Under the pieces are notes generated by a model. That model worked only from the letters and a program-made list of their open reading frames with translations, ran no database searches and had not been told where the DNA came from. A program made the position numbers and the translations under genes. A DNA stretch of 64,000 nt, taken from contig NZ_CP031168.1 of NCBI RefSeq assembly GCF_022354825.1, positions 6,449,501-6,513,500 on the forward strand. The letters run 5' to 3'. This DNA is from Paenibacillus sp. H1-7 (GTDB lineage: Bacteria > Bacillota > Bacilli > Paenibacillales > NBRC-103111). Within the stretch, counting starts at the first letter, position 1, and every line of letters starts with the position of its first letter. Of this stretch, positions 18,096-26,408 are shown in pieces.

Positions 18096-18506
18096 TTGGA
18101 AAACAAGCCTGTCGTGAAACAAATCGAAACGATATATATGCCGGTCACCAATGCGGTATCGTCGGCTGAATGGTATGAACGGCATCTGGGACTGACTCTT
18201 CTCAGACCGCCGAGCGAGGATCAAGCCCAACTGAAGGTCGGATCGAATCAATCCATCTTTCTAATAAGGACGGAAGAACGGACCACCTTGAATTACAAAT
18301 CCATAGACGATCCTGAAATGGCGGCGCTAACCGTAGAAGTCTACGATATCGAAGAATTGCATGCGCGGATGGTAGAAAACGGTGCAAAAACAGACTCGTT
18401 TGCGGATAACGGCGGCTGCGGGATCAGCTTTCATGCCTATGACCCGGATGGGAATAAGCTGCATCTATGGGGCGGCTGGCCAACCAAAACCAATGAAAGA
18501 GGCTAG
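18096..18506 (+). CDS. VOC (glyoxalase/bleomycin-resistance) family protein 1
   Basis: 136 residues with the paired beta-alpha-beta-beta-beta modules of the VOC fold. The start of module one is VKQIETIYMPVTNAVSSAEWYERHLG, and the C-terminal FHAYDPDGNKLHLWGG is the usual last strand. I choose TTG 18096, nine bases after AAGGAG; a GTG at 18063 lacks a ribosome site. It is the first of three VOC genes in a row (4 bases to the next). Enzymatic function cannot be assigned; the family includes lyases, dioxygenases and drug-binding proteins. Confidence 0.85.
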   Translation: MENKPVVKQIETIYMPVTNAVSSAEWYERHLGLTLLRPPSEDQAQLKVGSNQSIFLIRTEERTTLNYKSIDDPEMAALTVEVYDIEELHARMVENGAKTDSFADNGGCGISFHAYDPDGNKLHLWGGWPTKTNERG

Positions 18507-18510
18507 ATCC

Positions 18511-18912
18511 ATGAACCAAGTTAGGCTAGTTAGCGATCTCCAACGATCCAAGGAATATTACAACAACCAGCTGGGATGTACTGTGGATAGCTGGGGGCAT
18601 GCGGAACGCAAGGAGCCCCGTCTTGGATTTATTTTGTACGAAGCGGAGCATGCAGATGATGTCCGGCCGAACCGCAAGCCTCGCGCCGCCAACTATCCGA
18701 AGCAATGGGAAGGCCCGCTCAGCGGCATCGATACATATGCTTATACGGACTGGGACCGGATTGATGATCTGCTTGAGCAATTTCGCTCCGACGGAGCTGT
18801 GATTCATTACGAAATGAAGCTTGAAGATCAAGGCGATATGCTATGGAAGGAATTTGCGGTTAGCGACCCGGATCAGTACGTCATTGTATTCGGCGCCGGG
18901 AAAATGAAGTGA
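18511..18912 (+). CDS. VOC family protein 2
   Basis: 133 residues. MNQVRLVSDLQRSKEYYNNQLG is the typical 'pair of partners, then YY..LG' opening of a VOC protein. The second half ends with EFAVSDPDQYVIVFG. The ATG at 18511 is preceded by AAAGAGG and lies 4 bases after the stop of VOC 1, so the two are co-transcribed. No specific substrate can be given. Confidence 0.83.
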   Translation: MNQVRLVSDLQRSKEYYNNQLGCTVDSWGHAERKEPRLGFILYEAEHADDVRPNRKPRAANYPKQWEGPLSGIDTYAYTDWDRIDDLLEQFRSDGAVIHYEMKLEDQGDMLWKEFAVSDPDQYVIVFGAGKMK

Positions 18913-18953
18913 TTGATGTCCTGATTGACTATTAAAGAAGGGAATGGTCTTCA

Positions 18954-19370
18954 TTGGTTCCAATTCAGATTAGTGGCACCGCCGTTGTCCTGTTGGTAAA
19001 AAATCTCGAGCAATCGATCCAATTTTACACTTGTCTCGGATTTGCCTACGAGGCCATAGGCGGGAACATCAAGCACCATCACGTCTCGCGGGATAAACTG
19101 ACTCTCATTCTGCTGCAAGCCCGGCACGAGGACGATGTGAAGCCGCTCAGTTCCATGTACGAGGAGCAGTACTTCGACGTGTTCTGTTATACGAACGCCG
19201 TCGACTTGTTGTTTAGCGAATTAGCCGGCAGCCATGTCACCATAGCTAGAGCCCCTCACTATTCCCTGCAGTGGAGCGAATTTACAATCCAGGATTGCAA
19301 TGGGTATAGCATCGCGTTTGGCGGCGGCATCGTCAATCCCGAGCTTGCACTGGAAGAATTAAGAAGCTAA
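18954..19370 (+). CDS. VOC family protein 3
   Basis: 138 residues, starting with TTG at 18954 behind AAGGGAATGG. It has the VOC pattern ISGTAVVLLVKNLEQSIQFYTCLG and the final strand FTIQDCNGYSIAFGGG. It follows VOC 2 by 41 bases and is closed by a terminator, so the three genes form one unit. The three proteins are quite diverged, more like recruited paralogues than recent copies. Confidence 0.83.
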   Translation: MVPIQISGTAVVLLVKNLEQSIQFYTCLGFAYEAIGGNIKHHHVSRDKLTLILLQARHEDDVKPLSSMYEEQYFDVFCYTNAVDLLFSELAGSHVTIARAPHYSLQWSEFTIQDCNGYSIAFGGGIVNPELALEELRS

Positions 19371-19379
19371 TTAAAGCAA

Positions 19380-19418
19380 AAAAAGTAGTTAGGTACACCA
19401 CATACCCCCTACTTTTTC
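19380..19418 (+). terminator. Terminator of the VOC gene cluster
   Basis: AAAAGTAG, a 20-base loop and CTACTTTTT. A TATAAT at 19423-19428 may be the -10 of the next gene. Confidence 0.65.
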
Positions 19419-19492
19419 ATGTATAATAAGGGAGATACCAACTAGACGGGAACTTGTAAATACACAAACCTCCTTGGGGTGGTGGGACGCAA

Positions 19493-20494
19493 GTGAAGAA
19501 ACGTGCCGTATTTTTAGGAAGAAAGCAACAGATTGAAGGCGTTTACAGTGTGACCAGTCGAAGCCAATTGGCTGAACTGGCCGATGTGTATCCGGAAGTG
19601 GTGAATGAGGACAATGTGGAGGAGCATGCGGCTGCTTTAAAAAAGGTCGAAGTCGCCTTCTCCACTTGGGGAATGCCGACCTTCTCCCAAGAAAGCATTC
19701 GACGTTATTTGCCGAATTTGAAAGCGCTCTTTTACGCTGCGGGCAGCGTCCAGCGCTTTGCAAGACCGTTTCTGCATTCGGACATTATCGTCGTCAGCGC
19801 CTGGGCCGCCAATGCGGTTCCGGTTGCCGAGTTCACGGCCGGCCAAATCGTGCTGGCCAACAAAGGCTTTTTCCAGTCCGCCATGAGGTCCAAGGAAGCC
19901 CGTTCCGAAGCGTCGAGGTACGCGCGGTCATTTCCAGGCAACTACAATGCCAAAGTCGGCATCATCGGGGCAGGCATGATCGGCAAAAAGGTGATCGAGC
20001 TGCTAAAGCCATACCAGCTGGACCTTATCGTCTTCGATCCCTTCCTGTCCGATGCGGCCGCTGAACAATTGAATGTCCGGAAAACCGGGCTGGTCGAGCT
20101 CTTCACGCAATGCCATACGATCTCGAACCATCTGGCCAACTTGCCGGCTACCGTCGGGATGCTTAATAAAACGCATTTTGACCGGATGCTGCCGAATGCA
20201 ACCTTCATCAATACCGCTAGAGGCCAGCAGGTTGTAGAGTCCGACCTGATCGAAGCGCTTCGAGCGGTGCCCACGAGAACGGCTTTGCTGGATGTGACCT
20301 ACCCGGAGCCCGTCCGGCCGGACAGCGAGCTGCTGAAGCTGGATAACGTTATCTTGACGCCGCATATCGCCGGCAGCAATCCCGCGGAAACCGATCGGAT
20401 GGCCCGCTATGTCATCGAAGAATTCCGCCGCTATCTGCAGCAGGAGAAGCTGCAGTACCAAGTATCCCTCGCTATGCTCGAAACGATGGCTTAA
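19493..20494 (+). CDS. D-isomer-specific 2-hydroxyacid dehydrogenase family protein
   Basis: 333-residue NAD(P)-dependent oxidoreductase. The Rossmann nucleotide-binding motif is IIGAGMIGKKVIELLK (~160-175). The substrate-binding Arg lies in INTARGQQVV (~243), and the catalytic His in TPHIAGSNP (~304), with the Glu region DVTYPEPVRPDSELL before it. The GTG at 19493 follows GGTGGTGGG. The family reduces 2-keto acids or oxidises D-2-hydroxyacids; the true substrate is unknown. Monocistronic between two terminators. Confidence 0.88.
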   Translation: MKKRAVFLGRKQQIEGVYSVTSRSQLAELADVYPEVVNEDNVEEHAAALKKVEVAFSTWGMPTFSQESIRRYLPNLKALFYAAGSVQRFARPFLHSDIIVVSAWAANAVPVAEFTAGQIVLANKGFFQSAMRSKEARSEASRYARSFPGNYNAKVGIIGAGMIGKKVIELLKPYQLDLIVFDPFLSDAAAEQLNVRKTGLVELFTQCHTISNHLANLPATVGMLNKTHFDRMLPNATFINTARGQQVVESDLIEALRAVPTRTALLDVTYPEPVRPDSELLKLDNVILTPHIAGSNPAETDRMARYVIEEFRRYLQQEKLQYQVSLAMLETMA

Positions 20495-20518
20495 TGCGAA
20501 TCCGACTTACTACCTCTC

Positions 20519-20575
20519 AAAAAGGGAGTCCTTGCTCCGGCGCTGCGTTCTTCGCCGAAGCAACGGCTCCCTTTT
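20519..20575. terminator. Bidirectional terminator between convergent genes
   Basis: AAAAGGGAG and CTCCCTTTT arms around a folded 35-base loop, with T runs on both strands. It serves the dehydrogenase gene and the plsX/aac(3) operon. Confidence 0.72.
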
Positions 20576-20625
20576 CGATGGAGTGCAGTGGAAAACAATT
20601 GACTGAAGCCGGACCGCTTCGCCTT

Positions 20626-21393
20626 CTAGCCTATTTTGGCCATCGGCTCGTTATCGGAGAATAAATCGGGGTTCACTCTCAGCAAGCCTGAGATCGTCTC
20701 GTGGAGCAGCACCGTGTCACATACTCTCACAAGCGCATCGCCCAAATATCCCTTGTACATCGCCTCATGCCTCTCCAATACTTCCTCTACCTTCCAAAAA
20801 TGCTCCGACCAGCGCAGCCCGCAGTGTCTCCGGGACGGAACCGAAATTTCCGTGCCGTCGCTTAAGACGGTATACAGCTGCTCACGGGTATCGGTAAGCC
20901 GTCCCGGAATATCCATCCACTCCTCAATGCCGTGAATGAATGTATTCCGGCGCAGATCGACGCCGACCAGCAGAATGGTAGCTTTCCTGTCTAGCAGCTT
21001 GCCCCAGGCGGAGTTGCGGTGGCATGGCGTGTCATAGCATTCATCCCCGCGGACGAACTCCTCGGCATCGCGTCCCAACGCAGCAACCGAGTGGGTCGGA
21101 TGAAGCGAACGGTGAACCCCGGGACGTTGGCGGAACAGCTCCGGCAAAATGCCGACGCAAGAAGGAGATGACTCCACATTGAATTTGGGGTTGCTTGCAT
21201 TAATATAAGACCAGGTGTGGGTAGGCAAAACAAGCAGACCCTCCTGCATATATTCGGACAGGGCGTCCAGAACGGTATCCGCTCCGCCCTCGACCTCTCC
21301 TATACTTTTCATGGAAGAGTGAACCAACAAAGTCCCTTCCCTGTCAATGCCCATATATGCGAGCTGATCCATCAAGCTCATTTTTGTATGCAT
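20626..21393 (-). CDS. Aminoglycoside N(3)-acetyltransferase family protein
   Basis: 255 residues of the AAC(3)/YokD family, acetyl-CoA-dependent N-acetyltransferases. It shows the opening DREGTLLVHSSMKSIG, the LPTHTWSY segment, HRSLHPTHSVAALG and the catalytic-region THSV and HGIEEW that are typical of the family. Many chromosomal members do not give aminoglycoside resistance and have unknown acceptors. It is the last gene of an operon with a second plsX, 15 bases downstream of it. Confidence 0.88.
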   Translation of the reverse strand: MHTKMSLMDQLAYMGIDREGTLLVHSSMKSIGEVEGGADTVLDALSEYMQEGLLVLPTHTWSYINASNPKFNVESSPSCVGILPELFRQRPGVHRSLHPTHSVAALGRDAEEFVRGDECYDTPCHRNSAWGKLLDRKATILLVGVDLRRNTFIHGIEEWMDIPGRLTDTREQLYTVLSDGTEISVPSRRHCGLRWSEHFWKVEEVLERHEAMYKGYLGDALVRVCDTVLLHETISGLLRVNPDLFSDNEPMAKIG

Positions 21394-21408
21394 TCGATTG
21401 ACCTCCCG

Positions 21409-22422
21409 TTACAGAGTAGTTTGCTTTGGCAAAGAGGGTACGGCGCTGATTTCAGAAGCTATCCGCCCTACCATCCCGCTCATTACGGTGCTTCTAGCTG
21501 TCGAGACCGCGTGTTTGATGGCGTCGGCGTTAGACGAGCCATGGCTTTTGATGCATACGCCGTCGATACCGAACAAAGGGGCGCCGCCATATTGTCTATA
21601 ATCCATGCTTTTCATGAATCTTGTCAAACCGGGTCTTATTATAGAGGCCGCCAGTTTGGTAAGGGCAGACCGGGTAAACTCCTCTTTCAAATGAGACGTT
21701 ATCGCACCAAGAGCACCTTCAAACGACTTCAACAAAATATTGCCGCTGAATGCATCGCAAACAAGCACATCGCAAACGCTATTCAGAACATCTCTTGATT
21801 CTACATTACCCACAAACGAAAAGTGCTGCTCTTGTAACAAGGTATACGCAGTTTTAACGAGTTCGTTGCCTTTTTTCGGCTCCGCGCCTACATTTAACAA
21901 TCCGATGCGGGGGTTATCGATGCCCAATACTTTGGACATGTAGACATGTCCCATCCATGCATATTGCAGCAGCTGAGCGGGAGTCGGGTCCATAATAGCC
22001 CCTAAATCCAGAACCAATACATGCCCTCCACTCATCGTAGGCAGCAGCTGTGCCAATGCAGGCCGCTCAATGCCTTTGATTCTGCCGATAACGAAGAGCC
22101 CCATTGCAACTAATGCACCCGTGTTTCCAGCGGATACCATAGCGTCTGCTTCCCCGTCACGGACCATCCGTCCGGCGACCACGAGGGAGGAATCCTTTTT
22201 GCGGCGAACGGACTGTACAGGCTCATCATCACCTGCGATCGTCTCGGATGCGTGCACCAGATGTACATTCGGAAGGTCTTCGCTTAGCCAGGGTTTCATT
22301 CGGTTCAAGTCCCCAATAAGAACAATGTCATCGTCCTTCCACGCTTTTGCCGCCATCAGCGCCCCTTTCACATTGCATTCCGGAGCCGAATCGCCGCCCA
22401 TCGCGTCGATTGCGATTCTCAT
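21409..22422 (-). CDS. plsX: PlsX-type phosphate acyltransferase, stand-alone copy
   Basis: 337 residues. PlsX makes acyl-phosphate from acyl-ACP and phosphate for membrane phospholipid synthesis. Family signatures are MRIAIDAMGGDSAPE at the start, VSAGNTGALVAMG, NVGAEPKKGNEL, CDAFSGNILLKSFEG and HGSSNADAIKHAV near the end. The ATG at 22422 has a very strong AAGGAGGCG. The usual chromosomal plsX lies with fapR-fabD-fabG; here the neighbours are a DUF6886 gene and aac(3), so this is probably a second, specialised copy. The segment after LDLGA is IMDPTP, unlike the common NVDCKP. Confidence 0.9.
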   Translation of the reverse strand: MRIAIDAMGGDSAPECNVKGALMAAKAWKDDDIVLIGDLNRMKPWLSEDLPNVHLVHASETIAGDDEPVQSVRRKKDSSLVVAGRMVRDGEADAMVSAGNTGALVAMGLFVIGRIKGIERPALAQLLPTMSGGHVLVLDLGAIMDPTPAQLLQYAWMGHVYMSKVLGIDNPRIGLLNVGAEPKKGNELVKTAYTLLQEQHFSFVGNVESRDVLNSVCDVLVCDAFSGNILLKSFEGALGAITSHLKEEFTRSALTKLAASIIRPGLTRFMKSMDYRQYGGAPLFGIDGVCIKSHGSSNADAIKHAVSTARSTVMSGMVGRIASEISAVPSLPKQTTL

Positions 22423-22423
22423 C

Positions 22424-22942
22424 TTAAGCGCCTCCTTGCTTGGCGTATTTCATCCGAATCATCGAGAAATTGACTGTAGATTCAAGAATTGCCGCACGCA
22501 AGGGCATTAATGATGGGGTTATCCGAAGCTCGATTCCCGTCAACGACAGCTGTTGGAGCAAGTCCCCTATTGGCTCCACAGCAACGGGGTTTACGGTCTG
22601 CAAGCTGGTATAGTAGCCTGCATTGATATCATACTCCGCAAAGCCTTCCTCTTCGAAAACATACCGGTACAGCTTCGTCTCCCGGATCCGCTCCAGCCAA
22701 TCCGATTCCACCGCAATAATTCGCTGTACAGCGGAATGGCCGAAGAACCTTTCCTTATCGGCTTCCGAAGTTGATTCTTCAGGCCATAGACATACCCGCG
22801 GACAATTTCTCGGGAAATAATAATGTGGGGCATGAAACTCATCTATGGCCCATACCATGGCCGGCTCCTCTTGCCGGTAGTCCAGCGTTCTCGGCTCGAA
22901 CAACGCAATATCGGGATCTTCACTGAAATGATACAGCCGCAT
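22424..22942 (-). CDS. DUF6886-like conserved protein of unknown function
   Basis: 172 residues, cytoplasmic, no signal or membrane segment. It begins MRLYHFSEDPDIALFEPR and contains VWAIDEFHAPHYYFPRNCPR. These match a small conserved bacillar family (DUF6886 as I recall) with several aromatic and His residues and no assigned function. It is the first gene of the operon, ending two bases before the plsX start. Confidence 0.75.
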   Translation of the reverse strand: MRLYHFSEDPDIALFEPRTLDYRQEEPAMVWAIDEFHAPHYYFPRNCPRVCLWPEESTSEADKERFFGHSAVQRIIAVESDWLERIRETKLYRYVFEEEGFAEYDINAGYYTSLQTVNPVAVEPIGDLLQQLSLTGIELRITPSLMPLRAAILESTVNFSMIRMKYAKQGGA

Positions 22943-22975
22943 GCTTTAGAACCACTCCTTCGTCATAGCAAGCTT

Positions 22976-23015
22976 AAAAACGGGAAGACCAGGCTGCATA
23001 TACACAGTCTGGTCT
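22976..23015 (-). terminator. Terminator after the serine hydrolase gene
   Basis: AGACCAG and CTGGTCT arms with a 16-base loop, followed by TCCCGTTTTT on the reverse strand. Confidence 0.7.
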
Positions 23016-23022
23016 ACATTCC

Positions 23023-24177
23023 TTACTCCACTATCGCAGACAAAGCGGCGTCGTTAAAATATTCAAAATTATGATAAGGACGGTTATTGATTCGCTTCAT
23101 CGTTACTTGAAAATTAATCGCAATAAGCTCGTTATCGGGATCGACCATAATCTGGGTATTCCCTCTCCCGGAATGCGAGAACGTTCTCTCGGATCTTAGC
23201 GTTCCAGTATAATCCTGCTTCGTGCCGCTGACGTTCCAGCCATATCCCCAGCTCGCTTCCTTGAAAAACTCGTCCCCGAGTCGCGAAGAGACGCCCGGCA
23301 CTTGATTCATTGTCATTTTTTGCACGCCAAGCTTGCTTAAGAGACGAAAATCATCGTAGAGTCCTTGATTAAGAAACGTCTGGCAAAAGACCGCCATATC
23401 GTAAGCGGTAGAGCAAAGTCCGCTTCCGCCCCACGGCTTGGTCAAGTTCTCGTATTCGGCGAAGCGCGGAAACGGCGCATTCGGCGGGTGCTTCGCCACT
23501 CGCGGATATTGGTCAGGCGGCACGATGAAGGTCGTATCCTTCATCCCTAACGGCTGAAAGATGCGCTCCGCCATAAAATCCTGGAAGCTTCGCCCGGTTA
23601 CACGGCGGATAACTTCCGTAAGCAGGGTAAAGCCGTAGCCGCAGTAGTTCATCTCGGTTCCCGGAAAAAAGGACAACGGCGCTTGGTACCCTGCCGTTAC
23701 ATATTTGTAGATGTCCGGCTGCTGATTGTCGGGACACCGGTCCATATCGATTCCCGCTTCGCCGCTCGAAATCGAACTCCAGATATTGTTCTCGTCAATT
23801 CCGGAAGTATGTGTGAGCAGATGATGAATGAGAACGTTTTCTTTTTTCTCGCCGGCAAATTCAGGTATGTAATCCTGCACGGGCAATGCAACCGCAACTT
23901 TCCCTTCCTCCGCCAGCACCATGATGCCGGTTGCCGTAACCGGCTTGGATATCGAGGCCAGTTGAAAAATCGTATCCAGCTTCATCGGACCGTACGTCTT
24001 GTCGTACTCCGGATCAACATAAAGCTTATGCGAGACGATGATACCTTTGCGGGCTATCAAAGAAACGATAATCGGTGAAACTCCGCGATCCACCCAATCC
24101 TGCTGCAATGCTTCCAATTTGGCGATTCGCGTCTCGCACATCCCTGCTTCATGAGGATGACCATACCGTAGACCCAT
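23023..24177 (-). CDS. Beta-lactamase-fold serine hydrolase (class C/esterase type)
   Basis: 384 residues. The catalytic SxxK is SISK in FQLASISKPVTATG (~80), and the C-terminal KTG equivalent is HSG in TFSHSGRGNT. The second motif, normally Y-x-N, reads YCG in EMNYCGYGFTLL, which points to an esterase or peptidase rather than a true beta-lactamase. I choose ATG 24177 (MGLRYGHPHEAG) behind GAGGTGG; a longer frame upstream to 24246 is hydrophobic but has no good ribosome site. Without that extension there is no signal peptide, so it is probably cytoplasmic. Confidence 0.85.
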   Translation of the reverse strand: MGLRYGHPHEAGMCETRIAKLEALQQDWVDRGVSPIIVSLIARKGIIVSHKLYVDPEYDKTYGPMKLDTIFQLASISKPVTATGIMVLAEEGKVAVALPVQDYIPEFAGEKKENVLIHHLLTHTSGIDENNIWSSISSGEAGIDMDRCPDNQQPDIYKYVTAGYQAPLSFFPGTEMNYCGYGFTLLTEVIRRVTGRSFQDFMAERIFQPLGMKDTTFIVPPDQYPRVAKHPPNAPFPRFAEYENLTKPWGGSGLCSTAYDMAVFCQTFLNQGLYDDFRLLSKLGVQKMTMNQVPGVSSRLGDEFFKEASWGYGWNVSGTKQDYTGTLRSERTFSHSGRGNTQIMVDPDNELIAINFQVTMKRINNRPYHNFEYFNDAALSAIVE

Positions 24178-24255
24178 ATCCAACCACCTCGGCGAATTCA
24201 TTTTACCTGCAAACACTAATAATACCATAAATATCCATATGCGCAATCAAAAAGA

Positions 24256-24888
24256 TCAACTCTTCTTCCGTCTCCTAAATATCATGAACAGCCCGCCGAG
24301 AAGCGCCATGATAAAAGCAGCAGCGATATACAATCTAAAGGGACGAATGTACCCGTAATAAATCATCCGGGCCTGGAACATTTGATAACTGGTTTGGTAT
24401 GCTTTCATTTGATCGGATAAATCCGTTTGCTGCGTAGGCGTGTGCCCCGAAGGCAGCTTGGCCAGGTCGTCAGAGGCCGCTGCAAGCAATTTGGTTCGTG
24501 AGCAAGTCGAGGTATGCCATTCCACCGCATTCGCGTTATTTGTTTGGTAAGCATATACGAGATAGCTTTCTCCAAGCTGAAAATCAAAACCGCAAGCGGT
24601 ATCGCCGCCTGCGCTAGTCATCACTACGAACTCGGTTTGGTCTGTTCCTTTCCACGACTGCTGAACTTGAAACCGTACGACATACCGATGATCGTAGATT
24701 TCACCTTTTTTCCGGTCCTCATGAACATTTTGGCGGATATCGAGCACTTGTCCGGCAAAGACAACCCCCGCCATATCCAACGCTTTTAACGGGTCTTTCT
24801 CATAAGCGCAGCTGCAACCGCGGCACAGCCCGGGAGAGGCGATCAGCAGGAAAGCGAACACCATCGCGGCTATCCAATTCTTTTTCAC
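24256..24888 (-). CDS. Membrane-anchored NTR/TIMP-like secreted protein
   Basis: 210 residues. A signal peptide (WIAAMVFAFLLIASPGLCRG) ends directly before CSCA, the N-terminal Cys-x-Cys of netrin/TIMP-like domains. The NTR-like body runs to about residue 140 with two more Cys (TACGFDF and TSTCSR). A C-terminal helix (LYIAAAFIMALLGGLFMIF) and RRRKK stop-transfer follow. I choose GTG 24888, six bases after GGAG. Bacterial members of this family have no settled function. It lies 33 bases after dedA, probably in the same operon. Confidence 0.78.
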   Translation of the reverse strand: MKKNWIAAMVFAFLLIASPGLCRGCSCAYEKDPLKALDMAGVVFAGQVLDIRQNVHEDRKKGEIYDHRYVVRFQVQQSWKGTDQTEFVVMTSAGGDTACGFDFQLGESYLVYAYQTNNANAVEWHTSTCSRTKLLAAASDDLAKLPSGHTPTQQTDLSDQMKAYQTSYQMFQARMIYYGYIRPFRLYIAAAFIMALLGGLFMIFRRRKKS

Positions 24889-24921
24889 ACCGTACTCCTT
24901 CAACAAGTGCTCCAAGGAAGA

Positions 24922-25530
24922 CTAACCGGGATGCGAACGTTTTCTTCTCATCATCATTTTGGCGCCGAACCAGACTGCGGCGAGAACGAATGGCACCCAT
25001 AACAGCTTGAGACCGTATTGATAAACGAGCAGACCGACCTTCTCCACATGATCGCCCGCCAAACGGCCTGCAGCGAAAAACAACAATGTCCAAACAAAAC
25101 CGATGGAGTATGAAATGAGGGCGTAACGGCGGAACGACATTTTATTAACGCCGACGATATAAGGAGTGATGTGTCTGACGACGGGAAAAAAGTAGCTGAT
25201 GACCAGCGCCATATTGCCGTACTTATCGACGAGATTTTCCGAAATCTGAATATATTTCTCCATGTTTTTCTTGCGCTTTAATTTCTCAAGCACCGGTGTT
25301 CCGATATAACGGCCCAGGAAGTAACCGAGCGACAAGCCGGAGATGACGCCGAGATACGTCAGGATAAATGCGGGAACGACATGAAGCAATCCGCTGGAGG
25401 TTGCGGCTCCGCCTGTCATTACAATGACTTCATCGGGTATAGGCATACCGACAATGCCGAGCCACAGCGCAAAAAATAGAGCCGCATAACCGTACTGGCC
25501 GATCATGGTGAGCAGCATATCGTAGGTCAT
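24922..25530 (-). CDS. DedA-family membrane protein
   Basis: 202 residues, polytopic. It carries the DedA/SNARE-associated features GxPxPDE (IVGMPIPDEVIVMTGG) and the conserved re-entrant motif around FFPVVRHITPYIVG, with Arg and Pro in place. Family members act in undecaprenyl-phosphate or lipid flipping and proton homeostasis. The ATG at 25530 lies eight bases after GAGGGTGA. It starts seven bases after the stop of a methyltransferase gene. Confidence 0.9.
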   Translation of the reverse strand: MTYDMLLTMIGQYGYAALFFALWLGIVGMPIPDEVIVMTGGAATSSGLLHVVPAFILTYLGVISGLSLGYFLGRYIGTPVLEKLKRKKNMEKYIQISENLVDKYGNMALVISYFFPVVRHITPYIVGVNKMSFRRYALISYSIGFVWTLLFFAAGRLAGDHVEKVGLLVYQYGLKLLWVPFVLAAVWFGAKMMMRRKRSHPG

Positions 25531-25537
25531 GAACGGA

Positions 25538-26113
25538 TCACCCTCTTTTGCGGCAAATGTAGACAAAGGCAGGCGGCAGATTGAAGGGGACGAATTGAAT
25601 GGTTTCAATATCGAAGTATTCGCTTAACTGCTGCTTCATTTGCAGAGAATACTGAAAGGCGACGAACAAGCCGCCGGGCTTCAGGGAGTACATAATCTCA
25701 TTGATGATTTCGTCGCGGATCTGCTGCGGAAAATTGAAGAACGGAAGCCCGCTTATAATCGCGTCGAGCTGTGCAATACCTTCGGTCTGAATCGCATTGC
25801 GGATTTGACATGCATTGGAATAGCAGCCCATTCCGGGATAACGCTCAGCCAGACCTTTGCGCAAGCTGTCCTCCTTCTCGAACAACAGCACTCGCGTTTG
25901 CGGTCTTGCCGCCGCATGGATATACTCGGTAATCGCACCGGTCCCCGCGCCCAATTCGGCAACGGAATCTATGTATTCCCAAGGAATATACCGGGTCATG
26001 GCCCTGGCCAAATATTTGGAGCTTGGTGTTATGCTTCCCACATCTTTGGGAGACTGGATGAATTTATGAAGAAACTGGAATTTCTCTTGAACGATTGAGC
26101 TAATGTTTATCAT
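25538..26113 (-). CDS. SAM-dependent methyltransferase (PmtA/rRNA-adenine-methylase-like)
   Basis: 191 residues. The motif I for SAM binding is VAELGAGTGAITEYI (~53-67), and the later IISGLPFFNFP takes the place of the catalytic N/DPPY loop, as in the phospholipid N-methyltransferase PmtA and KsgA relatives. The N-terminal segment FLHKFIQSPKDVGSITPSSKYLARAM is characteristic of that group. Lipid methylation is therefore possible and fits the DedA neighbour, but the substrate is not proven. Confidence 0.83.
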   Translation of the reverse strand: MINISSIVQEKFQFLHKFIQSPKDVGSITPSSKYLARAMTRYIPWEYIDSVAELGAGTGAITEYIHAAARPQTRVLLFEKEDSLRKGLAERYPGMGCYSNACQIRNAIQTEGIAQLDAIISGLPFFNFPQQIRDEIINEIMYSLKPGGLFVAFQYSLQMKQQLSEYFDIETIQFVPFNLPPAFVYICRKRG

Positions 26114-26408
26114 TTCACGAGCCTCTCCCTAATTGGGTATTCTTGTAATCTTATACTAATAGAATACAAATTTTGGATCGTAACTTCAACAGTCCGCAGC
26201 CCGGTATTTTACTAGACCTAAGGCTAGGTGGATGAATAATGAATCCATTGTAGCATATTTTGTAATTTTGTAAGCGATTACTGTTTATATTATTCGAAAG
26301 AGCCGCCTTCATGTTGGGGGGTATAGTAGAAAGGTAAGGTCTCCCGGGCAGTAGTCGTCTATTGAATGAATCGGGAAACCTCAGCCTAAGCCAAGTAATG
26401 GATGCCTC
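26114..26408. other. Intergenic region with one hairpin
   Basis: AT-rich region upstream of the methyltransferase gene and downstream of the alpha/beta hydrolase gene. A long-loop hairpin (AGGTTTCCCG with CGGGAGACCT, 26337-26382, reverse strand) could end the hydrolase transcript. No open frame of interest. Confidence 0.35.

Noticed and set aside
24178-24246. Hydrophobic N-terminal extension of the serine hydrolase as a signal peptide
   Set aside because: It would need a start without a ribosome site, whereas ATG 24177 has GAGGTGG; the stretch also overlaps the end of the upstream gene's leader.
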